A stretch of DNA of 35,013 bases from a virus: the IMG/VR virus record IMGVR_UViG_3300025652_000237, positions 1 to 35,013 of that record; one strand, given 5' to 3'. Of this stretch, positions 8,430 to 17,538 are shown piece after piece; within the stretch, counting starts at the first letter, position 1; the number at the start of each line of letters is the position of its first letter. A model generated the notes under the pieces. It searched no databases, had not been told where the DNA came from, and was given only the letters and a program-made list of their open reading frames with translations. The translations under genes and the position numbers were made by a program.

Positions 8430-9128
8430 TTATTTACCTTCTTGTTGGTATGGTTTATGTTTAGGCGCCCATTGCTTAACTACCGGACCGGTGTTTGGTC
8501 CAGCGACTGGATGGGTGTGTGCATTATATTCAGCCTTTAATTTATCAAGAAACTTTTCTAATGATTTTCCCCTTACTGCCGGTTCTGATGTGTCATCACC
8601 CTCTTCTCCGGTATTGGATAGATATACATTACCTGCATCGAGAAATATCTTATCATCGGATGAAATTTTAATTGTTCCATTCTCATCCAATTGAATGATA
8701 GGTCTTTCCTTAGCTCCCGTACCTCTTGTAATAACTAGCCCATCCTCTGGTGAATGATAAATCCTAACGTTACGTACTTCATCGTATATTAATGAAACAA
8801 CATTATGCGCCTCCCCTGAATCTTCTAATATGTCTGATTTAAGGGCGGTGCTTTGATCTACTTGAAACCAATACTCCGGATGATAAATGTTACCGTTATC
8901 AAATCTAACAGCAACCACCGAACCAACATGTGGGGTATTATGCGAACCTACAAAATCACGATTCATTGGAGTTGCCCATGGAATAGCGTCACTTGTTAGT
9001 TTATCAAATTTTCCAAATACTTTAACCTTACATCTGCCAAGTAACTTAGGGTCATTATTATCTACGACCTCACCTATCCAGTGGGTCTCCCTAATATTAT
9101 CATTCATTAATTCTTTACTTGTTGCCAT
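8430..9128 (-). CDS. Baseplate hub/spike protein with gp5-type OB domain
   Basis: A 232-residue protein whose N-terminus (about 12-95) matches the gp5 OB fold of T4-like spikes: THWIGEVVDNNDPKLLGRCK, VKVFG and IPWATPM, with HVGSVVAVRFDNGN. The later part (HSPEDGLVITRGTGAKE, IQLDENGTIKISSDDKIFLDA) looks like the short strands leading into a spike, and AEYNAHTHPVAGPNTGP is typical of spike tips that bind metal through HxH. No lysozyme domain is present, unlike T4 gp5, so cell-wall digestion must come from elsewhere. It lies next to the gp27-like hub. Confidence 0.88.
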   Translation of the reverse strand: MATSKELMNDNIRETHWIGEVVDNNDPKLLGRCKVKVFGKFDKLTSDAIPWATPMNRDFVGSHNTPHVGSVVAVRFDNGNIYHPEYWFQVDQSTALKSDILEDSGEAHNVVSLIYDEVRNVRIYHSPEDGLVITRGTGAKERPIIQLDENGTIKISSDDKIFLDAGNVYLSNTGEEGDDTSEPAVRGKSLEKFLDKLKAEYNAHTHPVAGPNTGPVVKQWAPKHKPYQQEGK

Positions 9129-9136
9129 ATATAGTA

Positions 9137-10414
9137 TTATTCGTGTACGTTTCCTAGGTTAATTGATGCGGCTGCAACTGAATCAAGGGCATCTCTGGCT
9201 GAAATTCCAGAAGCATCTCCGTATACATTATCATGTATCGCTCTAGCCACATCAGCGGCCTGTCGTCCAGGATCCGTATCGTTAGACGCGTCGAGGTTAG
9301 ATAATGTCTTTCCAAAAATGTTTTCGTTGGATTGTTTTCTGCCTCTAATAAGATTAATTGCAGAATCCTGTAACTCTAATACCTTTTCCTTTCCCAACCT
9401 TCTTAATTCAGATGCTCCACGCTGCTTTAATTTATCTAAATTTCTGCTAGCAACTCGCTGTAGTAGAGTATCTCCATATACATTCCCTTGTGGATTCTTT
9501 TTAAATCTGTCTACTAATCTACTAAAGAAATTTGATTTCTTTTGCTCAGGGCTTTCATATGCCTCAAGTGCTTCATCATCGGGAGCAGGTGCTAAATATC
9601 CATCCATTCTTACCTTTGTCGCAGATCCCTCTTTAATCATACCATTAAGCGCCCTAGCTTCTATTCTTTCGATTGCTTCATATGAAATTGCTATATTATT
9701 TTTAGCCATTTCAGGATTTTTAGAAAGCGTATCAAATATTGCAGTACCTCTTGTTATATCAAACTCACAATACTTTAAAAAGGTTGCAAAGAAAGGTCTA
9801 CCGCTTACTCCCATTATTTCTGCATTATAATTTATTACAGTACTTCCTTTCTTTTCTGCTGTGGCACTTTCACCACTAACTGGTGGAATAGGCCTAACGG
9901 TTCCATCTGACTTAATACGTCTAACATCAGTGACATAAACTACCATTTTAAACTTTCTAAGGTTTTTAGGAAGTATGTATGACCATTTTCTTTCATCAAA
10001 AATAGCCCTCCTATACAAGTGCATTAGACCTGCTATTGGAAGGTTTAAAGATTCTAACGTTTGAATTTCTAAAACAGCATCGTCACCTCCAAGATATGGT
10101 TTCATGGGATCATACTGATGTATCTTTGCAAGGCCACCTAGTGATTCCCAATACCATGGCATTTCTCTATTGATTAATTTAAGAGATTCTATAAACGTTG
10201 TTAAGTCCGCTAGGCGATCGGCATAGAACTTATCTTCACCCCCTCCCTTTGACAGCTTTTCTAGAAAAGCTTCGGCAGGACCAGATAATAATGGAGAGTG
10301 CTCCGGATCGTGAAAATTAAATAGTAGTGCGAACGAAAGATACGTCGGGTCCTGGTATGGAAATCTACTAATCGATCCCTTTCTAAAGTCTTGTATGGTT
10401 TTAAAGTCTGACAT
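9137..10414 (-). CDS. Baseplate/tail-tube-like structural protein
   Basis: A 425-residue protein lying between the gp27-like hub and the gp5-like spike. It has SFALLFNFHDPEHSPLLSG near the start, then MPWYWESLGGLA, and LPKNLRKFKMVVYVTDVRRI around 160-180, a pattern I associate with tail-tube-initiator or tube-like baseplate proteins. The last 130 residues are charged and probably helical (ASRNLDKLKQRGASELRRLG). No enzymatic motif. A gp48/gp54-like role is an inference from neighbours. Confidence 0.65.
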   Translation of the reverse strand: MSDFKTIQDFRKGSISRFPYQDPTYLSFALLFNFHDPEHSPLLSGPAEAFLEKLSKGGGEDKFYADRLADLTTFIESLKLINREMPWYWESLGGLAKIHQYDPMKPYLGGDDAVLEIQTLESLNLPIAGLMHLYRRAIFDERKWSYILPKNLRKFKMVVYVTDVRRIKSDGTVRPIPPVSGESATAEKKGSTVINYNAEIMGVSGRPFFATFLKYCEFDITRGTAIFDTLSKNPEMAKNNIAISYEAIERIEARALNGMIKEGSATKVRMDGYLAPAPDDEALEAYESPEQKKSNFFSRLVDRFKKNPQGNVYGDTLLQRVASRNLDKLKQRGASELRRLGKEKVLELQDSAINLIRGRKQSNENIFGKTLSNLDASNDTDPGRQAADVARAIHDNVYGDASGISARDALDSVAAASINLGNVHE

Positions 10415-10443
10415 GTATTATATATCTTATTTTTAAAAATAGG

Positions 10444-12654
10444 TTAACCTGCGCTTTGCCATTCTGATTTCCATGCAGATTCTGTCTGGTTCTTTAATGT
10501 ACTAATGTCACTTCCTGTAATAACACCACTCATAAGACTTCCAGTCGCATTTAGGGAAGCCTCACTACTAAGTGTGTATTTTCCTTCATATACTCCGATA
10601 TCGTTGCTGCTAAATACGGCCCATGAATATATCCTTTTATTCTTCTTCTTACCATTTGATATAGCCCCACCATCACCAATCTTTTTGTTAGGTTCCCATG
10701 GCACAAACTTAATTGTCCTTTCAATAGTCTTTGTTATATCCTTATGTTTCAAGGTAATTTCAACCTTAAATTCCTCATTTTCTTTACCCTCGTATAATCC
10801 GCCAGGTATTAATACCTTTGCATTATATTCTTTCTTATTCCAGCTACTGCCTTCAACCTGCGTTTCAGTGAATACTTCCCCGCTTAATATTTTTTCATTA
10901 GGCCCTCCTGCATCAATTTTAATTTTAATAGATGGTGTTACTTCAATTTCACCAGTAAGCGCTGTCCATTTAAACAATCTAGTTTGTTCTAGCCAAGATC
11001 CATAGCCTGCTCTCCAGTCCAATGCCTTCAATTCAAATGTTAAAGCAGGCGGAGGCGGTGGAGTAGGGGCTGGTGGTGGAACTGGAACAGGCACTGGTGC
11101 CACAGGCGGAGTTGGCGGTGGTAATGGCACTGGCACTGGCACCTTAACAGTTGGTGTTGGAGCCTTTGCGACTGTCTTGGGATTAATATTATTTATTCTT
11201 GCAGGCCACTCTCTACGCAATAACTTTAATCGTTGTTTAACGTTTGTTTGTCCAGATTTATATGTATATGTAATTCCATCAACGATATAATACCCGCTTA
11301 TAAATTCATCCAAAACATGCGCTGCAGGATCTCCTATAGCATCTTCAGACACTTTCTCTGTATCGAATTCAGATTCAGCTTTTTTCTCTTTAAGAAATTT
11401 ATCTGCACGTAATCTATCCATATCATTTGTATATACTGCAATAGGAATTCTTTGATATCTATGTACTGCTGGATTAAACGTTTCTAAGCTAACTTCCAAT
11501 GACATTTTTCTACATTCATCCATGTTTTGTTCGTTTGCAACAGCAGCATACTCATAGTTTATATGTGTGTTAGTGGTTTCTACATCACCAGTTCTTCTAC
11601 CTAAATACTTATACTTAACCTCATGTTTATATCTATCCTCATCTCTCCTACCTCTCATAGGCTCTTCAATATCCTTCATGTTCTTGGTAGACATTGGTGT
11701 GATATCATGTGAAACCAATCCATCTTCCGAATCCATTTCATAATATTGTATGGTTCTTTTATATCCGTTTTTCATGGTTATCCCACCACTTATATTCTGT
11801 AATGCCTGTCCAGTAATATATCTATTAGTACCTTCGTCTCTTGCGTGATTTGATAAAAATAGAGGTAAAGTTCTCTGATTCACATCATCATCCTTAGCAG
11901 TAGGGGAGTCATCTAATATTGCATTGTATGCCATTATCGCATCGTCAAATGTATCTTCGCCATTAAAAATAGAATTAAGGTTAACATAGTTAATGTTATA
12001 ATATGCATCAATACTAACCGCCTGGAAGCTCTCATCGTCCACGTACGAATGCCTAACCAAGTCGATCATAGTTTCATATCTTGTGGTAAATGGTAGAATC
12101 AGGTGCATCGAGTCATTAGACGTTTCAATATTAGTTGCAAACCCTAGACCTAAGTCATTAGCTATTAATTCCAGATGCTCTAGTGAAGTTCCTTCCCCGT
12201 ATGATTTACATTCATCCGCAAAAAATCCTGGAATTTTAGCCCTTCCCATAAACATATATGTTCCATTGGTTGCATCGCTCTGTTGTGGTGGAGTATCGAC
12301 GTAAGTAATGTCAAAATCCATCCTAATATCTTTATATGTTTTCTTATCGAGAGTTCCTATCCTAAGATTAATTACATCGCCATCCCTTGGAAAGGTATCG
12401 ACATTAAACATTCCTGTACTGTCATTTATAACAAGACTGATTGTAGGTACTGATCCATTACAATCTAATTCCATGTTAGTGATGTCATCTTCATCAAAGG
12501 TATATTGATTAATCATAATAAGGATATTCATACCCTTACTTGTATTTGCCCTAGAATCTTCAGTCTCACCCTCGCCAACAGAATCGAACTCAAGTGTATC
12601 GAGTTTTAAGGTTGGCTTCGTTATAGTTACTATTTTTCCTTTAAGTGATGCCAT
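10444..12654 (-). CDS. Baseplate hub protein, gp27-like, with proline-rich linker and extra C-terminal domain
   Basis: A 736-residue protein. Residues about 40-480 resemble the hub family of gp27/late-control D: a beta-domain with ISLVINDSTGMFNVDTFPRDGD, then GEGTSLEHLELIANDLGLGF, and a C-terminal turn containing GYYIVDGITYTYKSGQTNVK. A proline-rich linker follows at about 495-540, made of PVPVPLPPP-type units, then a beta-rich domain (540-736) ending near KNQTESAWKSEWQSAG. T4 gp27 is only 391 residues, so the linker and tail are additions. The neighbouring gp53- and gp5-like genes fit the hub role. Confidence 0.82.
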   Translation of the reverse strand: MASLKGKIVTITKPTLKLDTLEFDSVGEGETEDSRANTSKGMNILIMINQYTFDEDDITNMELDCNGSVPTISLVINDSTGMFNVDTFPRDGDVINLRIGTLDKKTYKDIRMDFDITYVDTPPQQSDATNGTYMFMGRAKIPGFFADECKSYGEGTSLEHLELIANDLGLGFATNIETSNDSMHLILPFTTRYETMIDLVRHSYVDDESFQAVSIDAYYNINYVNLNSIFNGEDTFDDAIMAYNAILDDSPTAKDDDVNQRTLPLFLSNHARDEGTNRYITGQALQNISGGITMKNGYKRTIQYYEMDSEDGLVSHDITPMSTKNMKDIEEPMRGRRDEDRYKHEVKYKYLGRRTGDVETTNTHINYEYAAVANEQNMDECRKMSLEVSLETFNPAVHRYQRIPIAVYTNDMDRLRADKFLKEKKAESEFDTEKVSEDAIGDPAAHVLDEFISGYYIVDGITYTYKSGQTNVKQRLKLLRREWPARINNINPKTVAKAPTPTVKVPVPVPLPPPTPPVAPVPVPVPPPAPTPPPPPALTFELKALDWRAGYGSWLEQTRLFKWTALTGEIEVTPSIKIKIDAGGPNEKILSGEVFTETQVEGSSWNKKEYNAKVLIPGGLYEGKENEEFKVEITLKHKDITKTIERTIKFVPWEPNKKIGDGGAISNGKKKNKRIYSWAVFSSNDIGVYEGKYTLSSEASLNATGSLMSGVITGSDISTLKNQTESAWKSEWQSAG

Positions 12655-12657
12655 TTA

Positions 12658-13158
12658 TTAAATAGTTATTGTACCATTATTAATTGTTAAATTGGATTCT
12701 CCATCCTGTAGGATATTTGGCGGAAGTGGTTCTGCACCGTTTGCCTTTTCCTTAGCTTTACGTTTTAAATATTCAACACGAGAAGCATCCACAGGCGCTA
12801 ATCTCTTAGTATCTATGAATTGATCCTTTATTGAAGGCGCAGCACTGGAAACTTGTGTCATTTTAATGTCCGGTACTTCTGCCAAAACATCCATGTGTGC
12901 AGGTATTAGTAAAACATCTCCAAAGTTAACTGCAAACGGATTTGATATATTGTTGAATTTTAAAATATAGTCAACATATATTGTATCGCTGTAGTATTTT
13001 TGGGAAATAAAATCTATTCTACCGACTTCATGGAAATCAACAGTATGTTCTGCTATCGTTTCAGTACTGTCTAGAAACACAACACTTGGTTTGGCAAATA
13101 CTACTTTAGTACCATCCTTCGATAATCTTTTACCCGATAAGCTTTTTAAATCATTCAT
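12658..13158 (-). CDS. Baseplate wedge protein, gp53-like (LysM-like fold)
   Basis: A 166-residue protein. Residues 40-95 read VDFHEVGRIDFISQKYYSD, DYILKFNNISNPFAVNFGD and LLIP, a LysM-like pattern (start, repeat, NPF, GD-x-L-x-IP) that is found in T4 gp53. gp53 clamps wedges together. The remainder is polar and less conserved. The start codon overlaps the stop of the upstream 623-residue gene (TAATG). Assignment rests on the LysM-like core and position in the baseplate cluster. Confidence 0.85.
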   Translation of the reverse strand: MNDLKSLSGKRLSKDGTKVVFAKPSVVFLDSTETIAEHTVDFHEVGRIDFISQKYYSDTIYVDYILKFNNISNPFAVNFGDVLLIPAHMDVLAEVPDIKMTQVSSAAPSIKDQFIDTKRLAPVDASRVEYLKRKAKEKANGAEPLPPNILQDGESNLTINNGTITI

Positions 13159-15029
13159 TAACCGTTACTTATTTTTCTAAATATATTGACAAAGGAATCC
13201 TTAGTGGGCTTAGCTGTTGTGTCTTTATTTCCATATGCGCTAACATCAGCCGTTCTATTGATATCAGCGACATCATCTGGCTGTACATAAAATCTTCCTC
13301 TACCTGCATTAAACATTGATTCAATCTCTGCCTTATCACGTGGCCTGGCAGGTTTAAGTTTTATAGTTGCAACTAATTTTTCAGGAAAATCCTCAATAGT
13401 ATTAGCACCTTCAAATGCTATATCACAATCTGTCATTGCAAGATTTCCTAATACCATAATAGGATTAAGTGGATTACCAACAGTAAGGTGCCATTGGCCC
13501 GTAGGATCACCTGTTAATAATGATTGTGCGGCCTGTCCTCCTCCTGGTGTATTAAACATTTTCATTAACGGTCCACCTATTAGGTTGTTTAGCATTTTAT
13601 TCTTTCCTAGATTCTTCCAATTTGCCGGATCAAGTACACTTTCAAAGGTTTTACCTAAATCCTCAATAACGGATCCTAGGAAACCCGCATAGTCACCTGA
13701 TTTAAGTTTATTAAGATTACCAAGTGGTGGAACTACTGATCCTCCGGATCCACCTCCAACATATCTAACAGAACCTCCCCAAAAGGGTGCATTGTTATAT
13801 GTTAGTGCCAATAGATTTGCCAACTGATCGAGCATCATTACCTTTGGACTTGCTCCTTCAAAACTTTTTAATTCATATTCAAACTTTAATGTAAATTCTT
13901 GACTAAATTTTAATCCCTGTTCTCTTATCAAAACATTCTTAATAATATTAAGGGGTCCGAACACATGGTTTGGATATGTGTCTGACATTGAATCATATCC
14001 GGAGCTGCGTTCCTTTGCAGCGGTTTCTACTGCACCTCTACCTGCTGCTCCATTCGCAGCAGCTGACAGAAACCTATTGTTACTAATAAAACTACCGACC
14101 TTTCCTGCCTTATTTCCACCAGAGGAGTTTATGGTTTGTACTGCCGCTTCTGCGTCCTTCCAGTTGAATCCATGTGAGAACTTAACAATATCACCTATAG
14201 CGTTACCGGTTCCTTCTCCAAACCATGTTACTGCTCTAGCAATATCTGGCTGTGTTATTGGTACCATTTTGTGTTTTGGCTTTGCGGGGTCATCTGACAT
14301 ATTTGCAAGACCTTTAGGTGTGATGATATCGTCAGGTGCAGGATATGCAAACCTTCTAAGTGTTAACATCATGTTATTTGGAATTTTACCATAAAATTTA
14401 GTAAGTGCAAAATCAGAGTATTGATATCTATATGCATAGTTATCTCCACTCTTTCCTGTAATTTCTATAATCTTACTTGCAGTAGGGTTAATTAAAGAAT
14501 TTGCATGAACTCGTTGATACGCTCCATTTCCTCCAGAAAATCCATTTTCATCAGTACTGTCCGGCTCAAAGATATCTAATGGGTTACCTCTATAATTAAC
14601 TAATGAATATTTATTGAATACTGAATATGGTCTCTCACCTAGAGTTACGACTCTTCCTGTTGCCACCCCCTTCTTCGTTTTGACATTTCCATTACTATCC
14701 CTTACTTCTTTACCAGCACCTGTCTCGGCATATGATTCAGATTTATTAGAGTCGGAGTAATATCTTGACCCGGATTGACCTGTTGAAAATGGCTTATCAG
14801 TAACCATTGCTCTCTCAGTTGTCTTTGGGTTAAAATCCGCCTGGATCGTATTACCCTTCGGCTTACCTACAACACCAACGCCATCTGGACCTTGGCCTGT
14901 TATGGTGTTACCTGCCTTAACGAAAGAATTTATTAGCGAATCAGGGGAGGATTGTCCGTGTTTTGAAAGTCCGGCTGTCCAGGTCGTAGGATCCGTGTAT
15001 GAGAATACTGTATCTGAGTATAGAGCCAT
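13158..15029 (-). CDS. Large tail/baseplate structural protein, probably tube-cap type
   Basis: A 623-residue protein rich in Gly, Ser and Asn. Two segments stand out: VLIREQGLKFSQEFTLKFEY (mid-protein), and near the end QWHLTVGNPLNPIMVLGNLA with EDFPEKLVATIKLKPARPRD and MFNAGRGRFYV. The second resembles tail-tube-like strands used by tube-initiator proteins, so a gp48/gp54-type cap is possible. It is the first gene of the baseplate run in transcription order and has a TATAAATA box just upstream. Function otherwise unproven. Confidence 0.65.
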   Translation of the reverse strand: MALYSDTVFSYTDPTTWTAGLSKHGQSSPDSLINSFVKAGNTITGQGPDGVGVVGKPKGNTIQADFNPKTTERAMVTDKPFSTGQSGSRYYSDSNKSESYAETGAGKEVRDSNGNVKTKKGVATGRVVTLGERPYSVFNKYSLVNYRGNPLDIFEPDSTDENGFSGGNGAYQRVHANSLINPTASKIIEITGKSGDNYAYRYQYSDFALTKFYGKIPNNMMLTLRRFAYPAPDDIITPKGLANMSDDPAKPKHKMVPITQPDIARAVTWFGEGTGNAIGDIVKFSHGFNWKDAEAAVQTINSSGGNKAGKVGSFISNNRFLSAAANGAAGRGAVETAAKERSSGYDSMSDTYPNHVFGPLNIIKNVLIREQGLKFSQEFTLKFEYELKSFEGASPKVMMLDQLANLLALTYNNAPFWGGSVRYVGGGSGGSVVPPLGNLNKLKSGDYAGFLGSVIEDLGKTFESVLDPANWKNLGKNKMLNNLIGGPLMKMFNTPGGGQAAQSLLTGDPTGQWHLTVGNPLNPIMVLGNLAMTDCDIAFEGANTIEDFPEKLVATIKLKPARPRDKAEIESMFNAGRGRFYVQPDDVADINRTADVSAYGNKDTTAKPTKDSFVNIFRKISNG

Positions 15030-15045
15030 AATTAATTATCGAATA

Positions 15046-15053
15046 TATTTATA
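15046..15053 (-). promoter_or_regulatory. TATAAATA box, T4 late-promoter-like
   Basis: On the minus strand TATAAATA, the T4 late-promoter consensus, lies 16 bases upstream of the first baseplate-run gene. The DNA is very AT-rich and the same string appears by chance elsewhere (28202-28209, 28223-28230), so this is weak. Confidence 0.3.
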
Positions 15054-15081
15054 TTGTTATTATATATATCCGATTCTTTAA

Positions 15082-15669
15082 TTACTCTAAATCTTCCAGT
15101 TCAAATGATTTTGGTCTGTGTAGTAATTTATCAAAATAATCCGTTGAATCACCTGCGCGATTCCCTAGGAATTTCTTGATGTGTGCAGTAAATACACCTT
15201 TACTCTCGTAATAATAGTTTCCGTTTTTATATGAATTCCTATTTGTTAATTCATATAAATTCTTAATGGTTCTTTCAATAAAAAAGTCTTGTATATTACA
15301 ATATAATGTATCAACTTCCTTATACGTTCTCACACACATTACTGAATCTACGACAATTAGATATGTTTCCCAGGATGCTTCAATATAATTTTGGAATTCC
15401 TTAACAGTGTTGAACTTACTTCTTGACATTCTAAATGTTGTTTTACCACCATCAAAATCTCTGTCAAATTTCATATCAAACATATATCTTTTTAGAAAGT
15501 TTAGGTCATCATAAAATTTAGTGATTTTAACCTGATATCTTGGCATCTTATCATCAAACTTTATATCATGTATAATTGCCCTTACCGGAAAGACTATATT
15601 TTCATATCTATTATTATATATTAGAACATGTATATGTTCTCCTTTTGAAAAAAGTTTGTGTTTAATCAT
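15082..15669 (-). CDS. Hypothetical protein of the overlapping small-gene run
   Basis: A 195-residue, tyrosine- and lysine-rich soluble protein starting MIKHKLFSKGEHIHVLIYNN. Strands and helices alternate, with no catalytic motif I recognise. Its start overlaps the stop of the upstream gene by four bases (ATGA), so it is translationally coupled and probably cotranscribed with it. It is the last of six coupled genes after dCMP deaminase and lies directly before the baseplate run. Function unknown; tail or head assembly is possible from position. Confidence 0.7.
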   Translation of the reverse strand: MIKHKLFSKGEHIHVLIYNNRYENIVFPVRAIIHDIKFDDKMPRYQVKITKFYDDLNFLKRYMFDMKFDRDFDGGKTTFRMSRSKFNTVKEFQNYIEASWETYLIVVDSVMCVRTYKEVDTLYCNIQDFFIERTIKNLYELTNRNSYKNGNYYYESKGVFTAHIKKFLGNRAGDSTDYFDKLLHRPKSFELEDLE

Positions 15670-16070
15670 CCTTTAACGATATTAATCCTATCGAACATAT
15701 TACGCATTTCATCGGAAATCGAAGGGATTGATTGGACAATTGTTAATTCCATAGATACTTCCTTTTCGGATCTAGAATCTATTAATTCTTTAAAATTCTC
15801 TACTATTTCTAATTCAAGATTTTTAAATAAATAAATCACACGTTTTATTTCAGGTTTGTCTGCCCTCAAAAATCGTGTGATTTCATTAATAATAGTAAAT
15901 CCAACAATTGCACTGTTAGGTTCTTCACAATACGGATCAGCTTTAATAAGTTTCTTTTTGATAGCAATATAGTCGATAACCTTGGTTTCTACCCTATTTA
16001 TATCCTTTATAATCTTATTAAATTCCCTTCGAGAAGGAGACCATACGCATTCAATTGTTATATTATTCAT
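15666..16070 (-). CDS. Hypothetical protein of the overlapping small-gene run
   Basis: A 134-residue protein starting MNNITIECVWSPSRREF, mainly helical by eye, without cysteine clusters or membrane segments. The start overlaps the previous gene by eight bases and its stop overlaps the next start by four (ATGA). No family recognised. Part of a compact set of small coupled genes. Confidence 0.7.
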   Translation of the reverse strand: MNNITIECVWSPSRREFNKIIKDINRVETKVIDYIAIKKKLIKADPYCEEPNSAIVGFTIINEITRFLRADKPEIKRVIYLFKNLELEIVENFKELIDSRSEKEVSMELTIVQSIPSISDEMRNMFDRINIVKG

Positions 16071-16383
16071 TTAGTTTAAGTGAGGCTTGCAGCGTTTCTA
16101 ATTGCATTTCTAACCTCTCTATTTTTTCAAGTCGTTCAGCGTCATCGGGAATATAATCATTACCCCATTCTTCAACAACATGTATTTGATTTTTAGATTT
16201 AGAATTTCCAAATATTAATCCAATATCTATACTTAATTCTCTGATAAACTTTATTTTTGTTTCGTTGTTTTCAAAGTTGTATATTGTAGTTGATTCGAAG
16301 CTTTCCCCTGCCGCGTTTATGTTATCATCAAAAACTGTTTTGATAACTCCATTATCTGCTAGGGTTATTTTAACCGTTTGCAT
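16063..16383 (-). CDS. Hypothetical protein with C-terminal coiled coil
   Basis: A 106-residue acidic protein. The N-terminal 80 residues look beta-rich (VKITLADNGVIKTVFDD); the end, ERLEKIERLEMQLETLQASL, is a heptad-like coiled coil suggesting an oligomer. It overlaps the upstream gene by 14 bases and the downstream gene by eight. Family not recognised. Confidence 0.7.
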   Translation of the reverse strand: MQTVKITLADNGVIKTVFDDNINAAGESFESTTIYNFENNETKIKFIRELSIDIGLIFGNSKSKNQIHVVEEWGNDYIPDDAERLEKIERLEMQLETLQASLKLNE

Positions 16384-16762
16384 TTTTTCTAGAATTTAGG
16401 GATAAGTTAGCTTCTTTACGTAGTTTTTTCGCTTCCTTTTTATCTTCTCTGTATGTTTCTTTAACCTTAACAGCGTCCAATAACCATGCCTCCTCTAGCA
16501 TTTTTACCTCCTCTTCGTTATATCCTATAGTCTTCCAGGATTCTTTAGCAGTATTTAATTTAGTTTGCATTTCATTTTCTAATCTGTCATGCATTTTATT
16601 CATATTGGCTTCATGTGACTGTTTGCCATCCTCTTGGATTTTGCCATACCATGCTTCTCCTTCTCCGGAGAATCTCCCAAACATGTTTTTAATTTGTAAA
16701 TAACCTGCAGCCTTAAACTGCCCTCTTCTCTGTCTTCTTGATGATGATGCTCCTTTACCCAT
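16370..16762 (-). CDS. Hypothetical basic protein
   Basis: A 130-residue, highly charged protein. The first 15 residues are basic (MGKGASSSRRQRRGQFKAAG) and could bind nucleic acid; the rest is mostly helical with many lysines and glutamates (KETYREDKKEAKKLRKEA). It overlaps neighbours by 8 and 14 bases. No family recognised, and the nucleic-acid idea is inference from charge only. Confidence 0.65.
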   Translation of the reverse strand: MGKGASSSRRQRRGQFKAAGYLQIKNMFGRFSGEGEAWYGKIQEDGKQSHEANMNKMHDRLENEMQTKLNTAKESWKTIGYNEEEVKMLEEAWLLDAVKVKETYREDKKEAKKLRKEANLSLNSRKNANG

Positions 16763-17363
16763 TGTAATAGTTGTTTATAAAATTAGTAACTTCTTCCGTT
16801 AAATATTCTTGTAGTTTATTTATCTCTATTTGTGAGATTGCCACCCTAGCAATTGCTAGCATTAAATCTTCTTTATCCTCGTCTGCATTATCAATTAACA
16901 TATTGAAAATATCTTTATTCGGTATGTTTAAATTTATTACAGCATGCAGTGGTTCTATGTTCTTTTTGGAAAGCTTTCCAACTAATTCCTCAAGAGGAGA
17001 TGGTTGGTTAGGTTCCACTATATTAATAGTTTCTTTAGGAGTATTTAATACCGGCTTATTTTTAATAGGGGATTCACCTAAAGATAATGCGTTTATTTGA
17101 TCAGAGCCAGGAAATGGTAATTTCCCATCTATCACCTCATCTAAAAATTCAGGTAGAACGCTATTAAAGATCTGCGATCCGTCTGTAAAAATTGTGAATT
17201 TACTATCGGTTGATTCAACCTCGACGACTTTGCCAAAGTTCTCTCCCTTTTTCCATTGATATTGTTTTACTTTTTCTTCCACCTTTTCCATTATTTGTGT
17301 ATTTTGATAATTATACTCATTTTTCTTAAATTGTTTCTTAATGCCCTTAATTAACTTTATCAT
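16755..17363 (-). CDS. Hypothetical protein
   Basis: A 202-residue protein. The N-terminus is basic (MIKLIKGIKKQFKKNEYNY), a central segment is beta-rich (GKVVEVESTDSKFTIFTDG), and the C-terminal 70 residues are helical and acidic (NADEDKEDLMLAIARVAISQ). Between them lies a proline/asparagine-rich linker. It overlaps neighbours by 17 and 8 bases. No family recognised. Confidence 0.7.
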   Translation of the reverse strand: MIKLIKGIKKQFKKNEYNYQNTQIMEKVEEKVKQYQWKKGENFGKVVEVESTDSKFTIFTDGSQIFNSVLPEFLDEVIDGKLPFPGSDQINALSLGESPIKNKPVLNTPKETINIVEPNQPSPLEELVGKLSKKNIEPLHAVINLNIPNKDIFNMLIDNADEDKEDLMLAIARVAISQIEINKLQEYLTEEVTNFINNYYNG

Positions 17364-17538
17364 TGAGTCTATTGATATATTCAGTTCCTATCATGTGTAC
17401 AAACTCATGACTCTCTGTTGGCCCTGCGATCATATCACGGTTCCTTATGTATCTATTGTAAAATGCTTCCTCTCCATTTTCTATAAGGTAGGATTCTAAT
17501 ACTTCTAATTTTGGTAAATAAATTTTATTTATACTCAT
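17347..17538 (-). CDS. Small hypothetical protein
   Basis: A 63-residue protein starting MSINKIYLPKLEVLESYL, overlapping dCMP deaminase by 14 bases and the next gene by 17. Such tight overlaps on both sides support it as a real gene. No motif is visible beyond a histidine-containing HEFVHMIG stretch, which loosely recalls a metal-binding HExxH but lacks the second histidine spacing (HEFVH is present). Confidence 0.6.
   Translation of the reverse strand: MSINKIYLPKLEVLESYLIENGEEAFYNRYIRNRDMIAGPTESHEFVHMIGTEYINRLNDKVN

Noticed and set aside
17400-17450. HEFVH in the 63-residue protein as a metalloprotease site
   Set aside because: A five-residue match in a tiny protein with no third ligand or protease fold is not enough.
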